A stretch of DNA of 64,000 bases from Stenopsyche tienmushanensis (taxonomy: Eukaryota; Arthropoda; Insecta; Trichoptera; Stenopsychidae). The notes under the pieces are model-generated. The model did no database searches and was not told where the DNA came from. It saw only the letters and a list, made by a program, of their open reading frames with translations. The stretch covers positions 248,001 through 312,000 of the forward strand of contig WACJ01000121.1 in NCBI GenBank assembly GCA_008973525.1. The letters run 5' to 3'. Below, one piece after another: positions 61,523 to 64,000 of the stretch. The stretch's first letter is position 1; each line of letters begins with the position of its first letter. The translations under genes and the position numbers were made by a program.

Positions 61523-63918
61523 CCCTGATTGTCACCTATATGGCACTTCATGTACTAAACTGGAGTAGCATCATCTTCATGTACTATCCTAGCTTCACCA
61601 CTGCTTTGCAAAATCTACATATTAAGAAAAAGTCAGAAAACTAACAAGCTTGCTATGCAATCCCGTTATTCTGTTTTTGCAAGATCGCTAGTGTTTTTCC
61701 TTCTGCGTTACAGAAGCATTTCATTGATGAAAAGCTGCTTATTTACTTCATAAGAAATAAGTTAATTTTTTATAGAATTTTTATATAAGCTTATGAGTAA
61801 ATCTGTGGAAAAGAAAATAATTTAGCAATTTAATTCAATATTTGCAACAATACTATAAATTATAGACTCAAAGTCCTATATTTATTTATTAAAAATCATA
61901 TCAAGCCAATGTACAAATATGTAAGATAATATTCCATGGACTAACTAAAAATAGTCGCTTGATATTAAGGCCAAAAATGCTTTATAAAAAGCGCTGAATG
62001 GGTTAATGCGGTATCCATGACATTAAATTAAAAACGCTTTCTTTAACCATGGTGATATGATTGAAACCTCTAAAATTTATCAAAGAACAATTTCCTCCAC
62101 AATCAACTTTCCTCCATCTAAATAGGATCAGCTTCATTATTTAATAGCGTTTAGGTCATTTAAATTTGGTATAACATTTATTCTAGACTTCTTGGATCCA
62201 CTATAATATTCTTTTCTTAATAAACCCTTTAATATATTAATATTTTATATTCGAAGGAAGGGAGTGATCAAAATTTTAGATTTTCAAAATTAGTCATTAA
62301 ATAAATATATTATAATACAAAATTACTTCTACGAAATTTCTGTTGTGAATCTTAAATATTTAATTGGCTTATAATTATTATAATTTCTATAGGATATGCT
62401 CACATCGATGACTAACAATTCATACGATGTCTGAATATATTTTTCCCTTAGAACGTTTTTGAGATTTAATTGATTAATTGAGCCATTTATACTGAGAAAA
62501 GTCTTTTTATATTCCTCCAAGGATTTCATCAATTATTCTTCTGTTTCGCAAATTGTTTTCGGCTCCGAAATCAATTTTCAACACTCAAAATATATGACGC
62601 CAAAACGATTCTGAAAAATCGAACTTAAGTACTCTTAACATTTCAAGGGCTCTCTTTTGTTGTGGAATTCTATTGATTAATTCATAGAAACGACTACCAC
62701 ATATATTCGAATTTCGTTTATTTTACTCTTATATAATGCGTTTATTAAGTCTCGATTTTCATTTGCATAGTTTGCCAGTCAAATAAATTATGTTCATACT
62801 TCTAGAATTTTCATGAAGAAATCCTCAAGACAGGAGAGTTATCAATTTCACACAGTCCATTACACACTTTTCCACTTTCTTTGATTAATAGCAATATTTC
62901 ATATATGAGACAATGTTTTATCTGATTCGATTCAGATGTGTCGGAATGGTGTGAAGGCTTGTCATATTATATTTTATTGTAAATGAAATTGAGTCAAAAA
63001 ATAACCAGTCTTTCTCAATTTTTTCACATTATGTCTTGGACTTTGCTTGTATATTCTTGAACACAAGATAATATTTATAGTGCTTTTCCATGCTTATCAC
63101 TCATACAAAATAACATTCAATTTCAACCAAATTATATTAAGATAAACATAAGGCTCTTAGAAAATAATAATAGAAAGCACTCTGTACAAATTAGAAAGAC
63201 AACCATACTTATCTTGCCCGATAAGTATGAATGATTCAAAATACTAAGCACCCTTCAAACATTCATCTGATATAGTCGATATTGACATGTATAATGTGTT
63301 AACACGATAATTTAAATTATCGCGCAAAAGGATTCCCCAGATTAAACAAAGCTCAACCGTATCTTACCATAATGATTTTATGAATGAGAATATATTAAAT
63401 AAATAATTTTAGTGAAGGATTCAAACTTGATTATTCTTATAAAAGCCTAACACATGTACTTATTAAATAAAGTAAGTCCATGAGTATTTAATATTCTTCG
63501 ACTCATCACCTTGAAATAACAATGCTTCTATTTTACAATTGATCCTACTAAATCTACAATAAATGAAAAGCTTAGCGAATGCTCAAAACTTAATAAGCAA
63601 AATTTAGCAATGTCTTCGATCAGTTATATCACTTAAAATAGTACTAATTTCAATGGATGATCTTAAGACTCATTATTGTAATATTATACTATTATTTACA
63701 TTTTTGAACATTCACTAAAATACAAAAAAATGTAAACTGAGATGAAATCAAAAATAATTTTCTTTTGGGTTTTCAGTCAAAAAGTTTCTATAAGAAGGGG
63801 ATTAAAAGTCGCAAAAAAGGCAAGAGTTAGTTGGTAATAACTCCATTGTGACATAATAATGTCCATTATAATTTTTATCGACTTATGTATAAAAATAATC
63901 ATTTAAGTTGAAAAAATG
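61523..63918. other. AT-rich sequence, nothing recognised
   Basis: One 67-codon minus-strand frame; no repeats or RNA genes recognised. Confidence 0.45.
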
Positions 63919-63944
63919 GATTTCTTTCAGGATAACCTAATATT
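63919..63944 (+). repeat. 26-bp word shared with 10079-10104
   Basis: GATTTCTTTCAGGATAACCT then AATATT, one mismatch to the copy at 10.08 kb. Sequence after it is not shared. Confidence 0.5.
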
Positions 63945-64000
63945 AGATATTTGATAAATTAAAGATACTGCTGATTTCTATGATTTTATAACATCTAAAT

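Overview
This window reads as AT-rich, intron-scale eukaryotic DNA, most likely from an arthropod nuclear genome. I judge GC content at roughly 30% by eye; it was not computed. There are no long open reading frames, no operon structure and no ribosome-binding-site pattern. The mobile elements are typical animal families: mariner, pogo/Tigger-like, hAT, piggyBac-like, Jockey-like and R1-like non-LTR retrotransposons. The exact species cannot be read from the sequence. A crustacean such as a parasitic copepod would fit the composition and repeat load, but that is a weak guess.

I recognise no intact host protein-coding gene. Everything coding-like that I can name is a decayed transposable element.

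Layout. 1-11.7 kb: AT-rich sequence with dispersed repeats (408-617, 2325-2475, 2640-2960, 5025-5170) and small hairpins. 11.7-12.7 kb: a 3' remnant of an R1-like LINE, minus strand. 16.9-18.7 kb: a pogo/Tigger-like element split by a nearly full-length but broken mariner. 20-26 kb: a cluster of Tc1/mariner derivatives (20230-20650, 22321-23271, 25301-25901) and a short terminal-inverted-repeat element (23747-23862); the 22.3-kb mariner lies inside an older repeat. 27.8-29.8 kb: a possible tRNA-derived SINE, then a degenerate Jockey-like LINE. 34-36.5 kb: further copies of three repeat families. 38.0-38.5 kb: a hAT-like element. 41.3-42.4 kb: a second pogo-like copy in inverse orientation, containing a GC-rich block. 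43.8-44.0 kb: a small hAT MITE with a perfect 8-bp target duplication. 45.6-47.2 kb: a larger R1-like LINE remnant. 50.8-51.2 kb: a possible piggyBac-type MITE flanked by TTAA. 53.7-53.9 kb: a palindromic imperfect tandem repeat. 59.7 kb: another LINE reverse transcriptase scrap. The remaining sequence is AT-rich and featureless to me, with some GC-richer islands that could be unrecognised exons, conserved noncoding DNA or older repeats.

The clearest biology is a record of layered transposition: mariner into pogo-like, mariner into an older repeat, and target duplications still readable around a hAT MITE. I did not find a convincing undescribed functional system.
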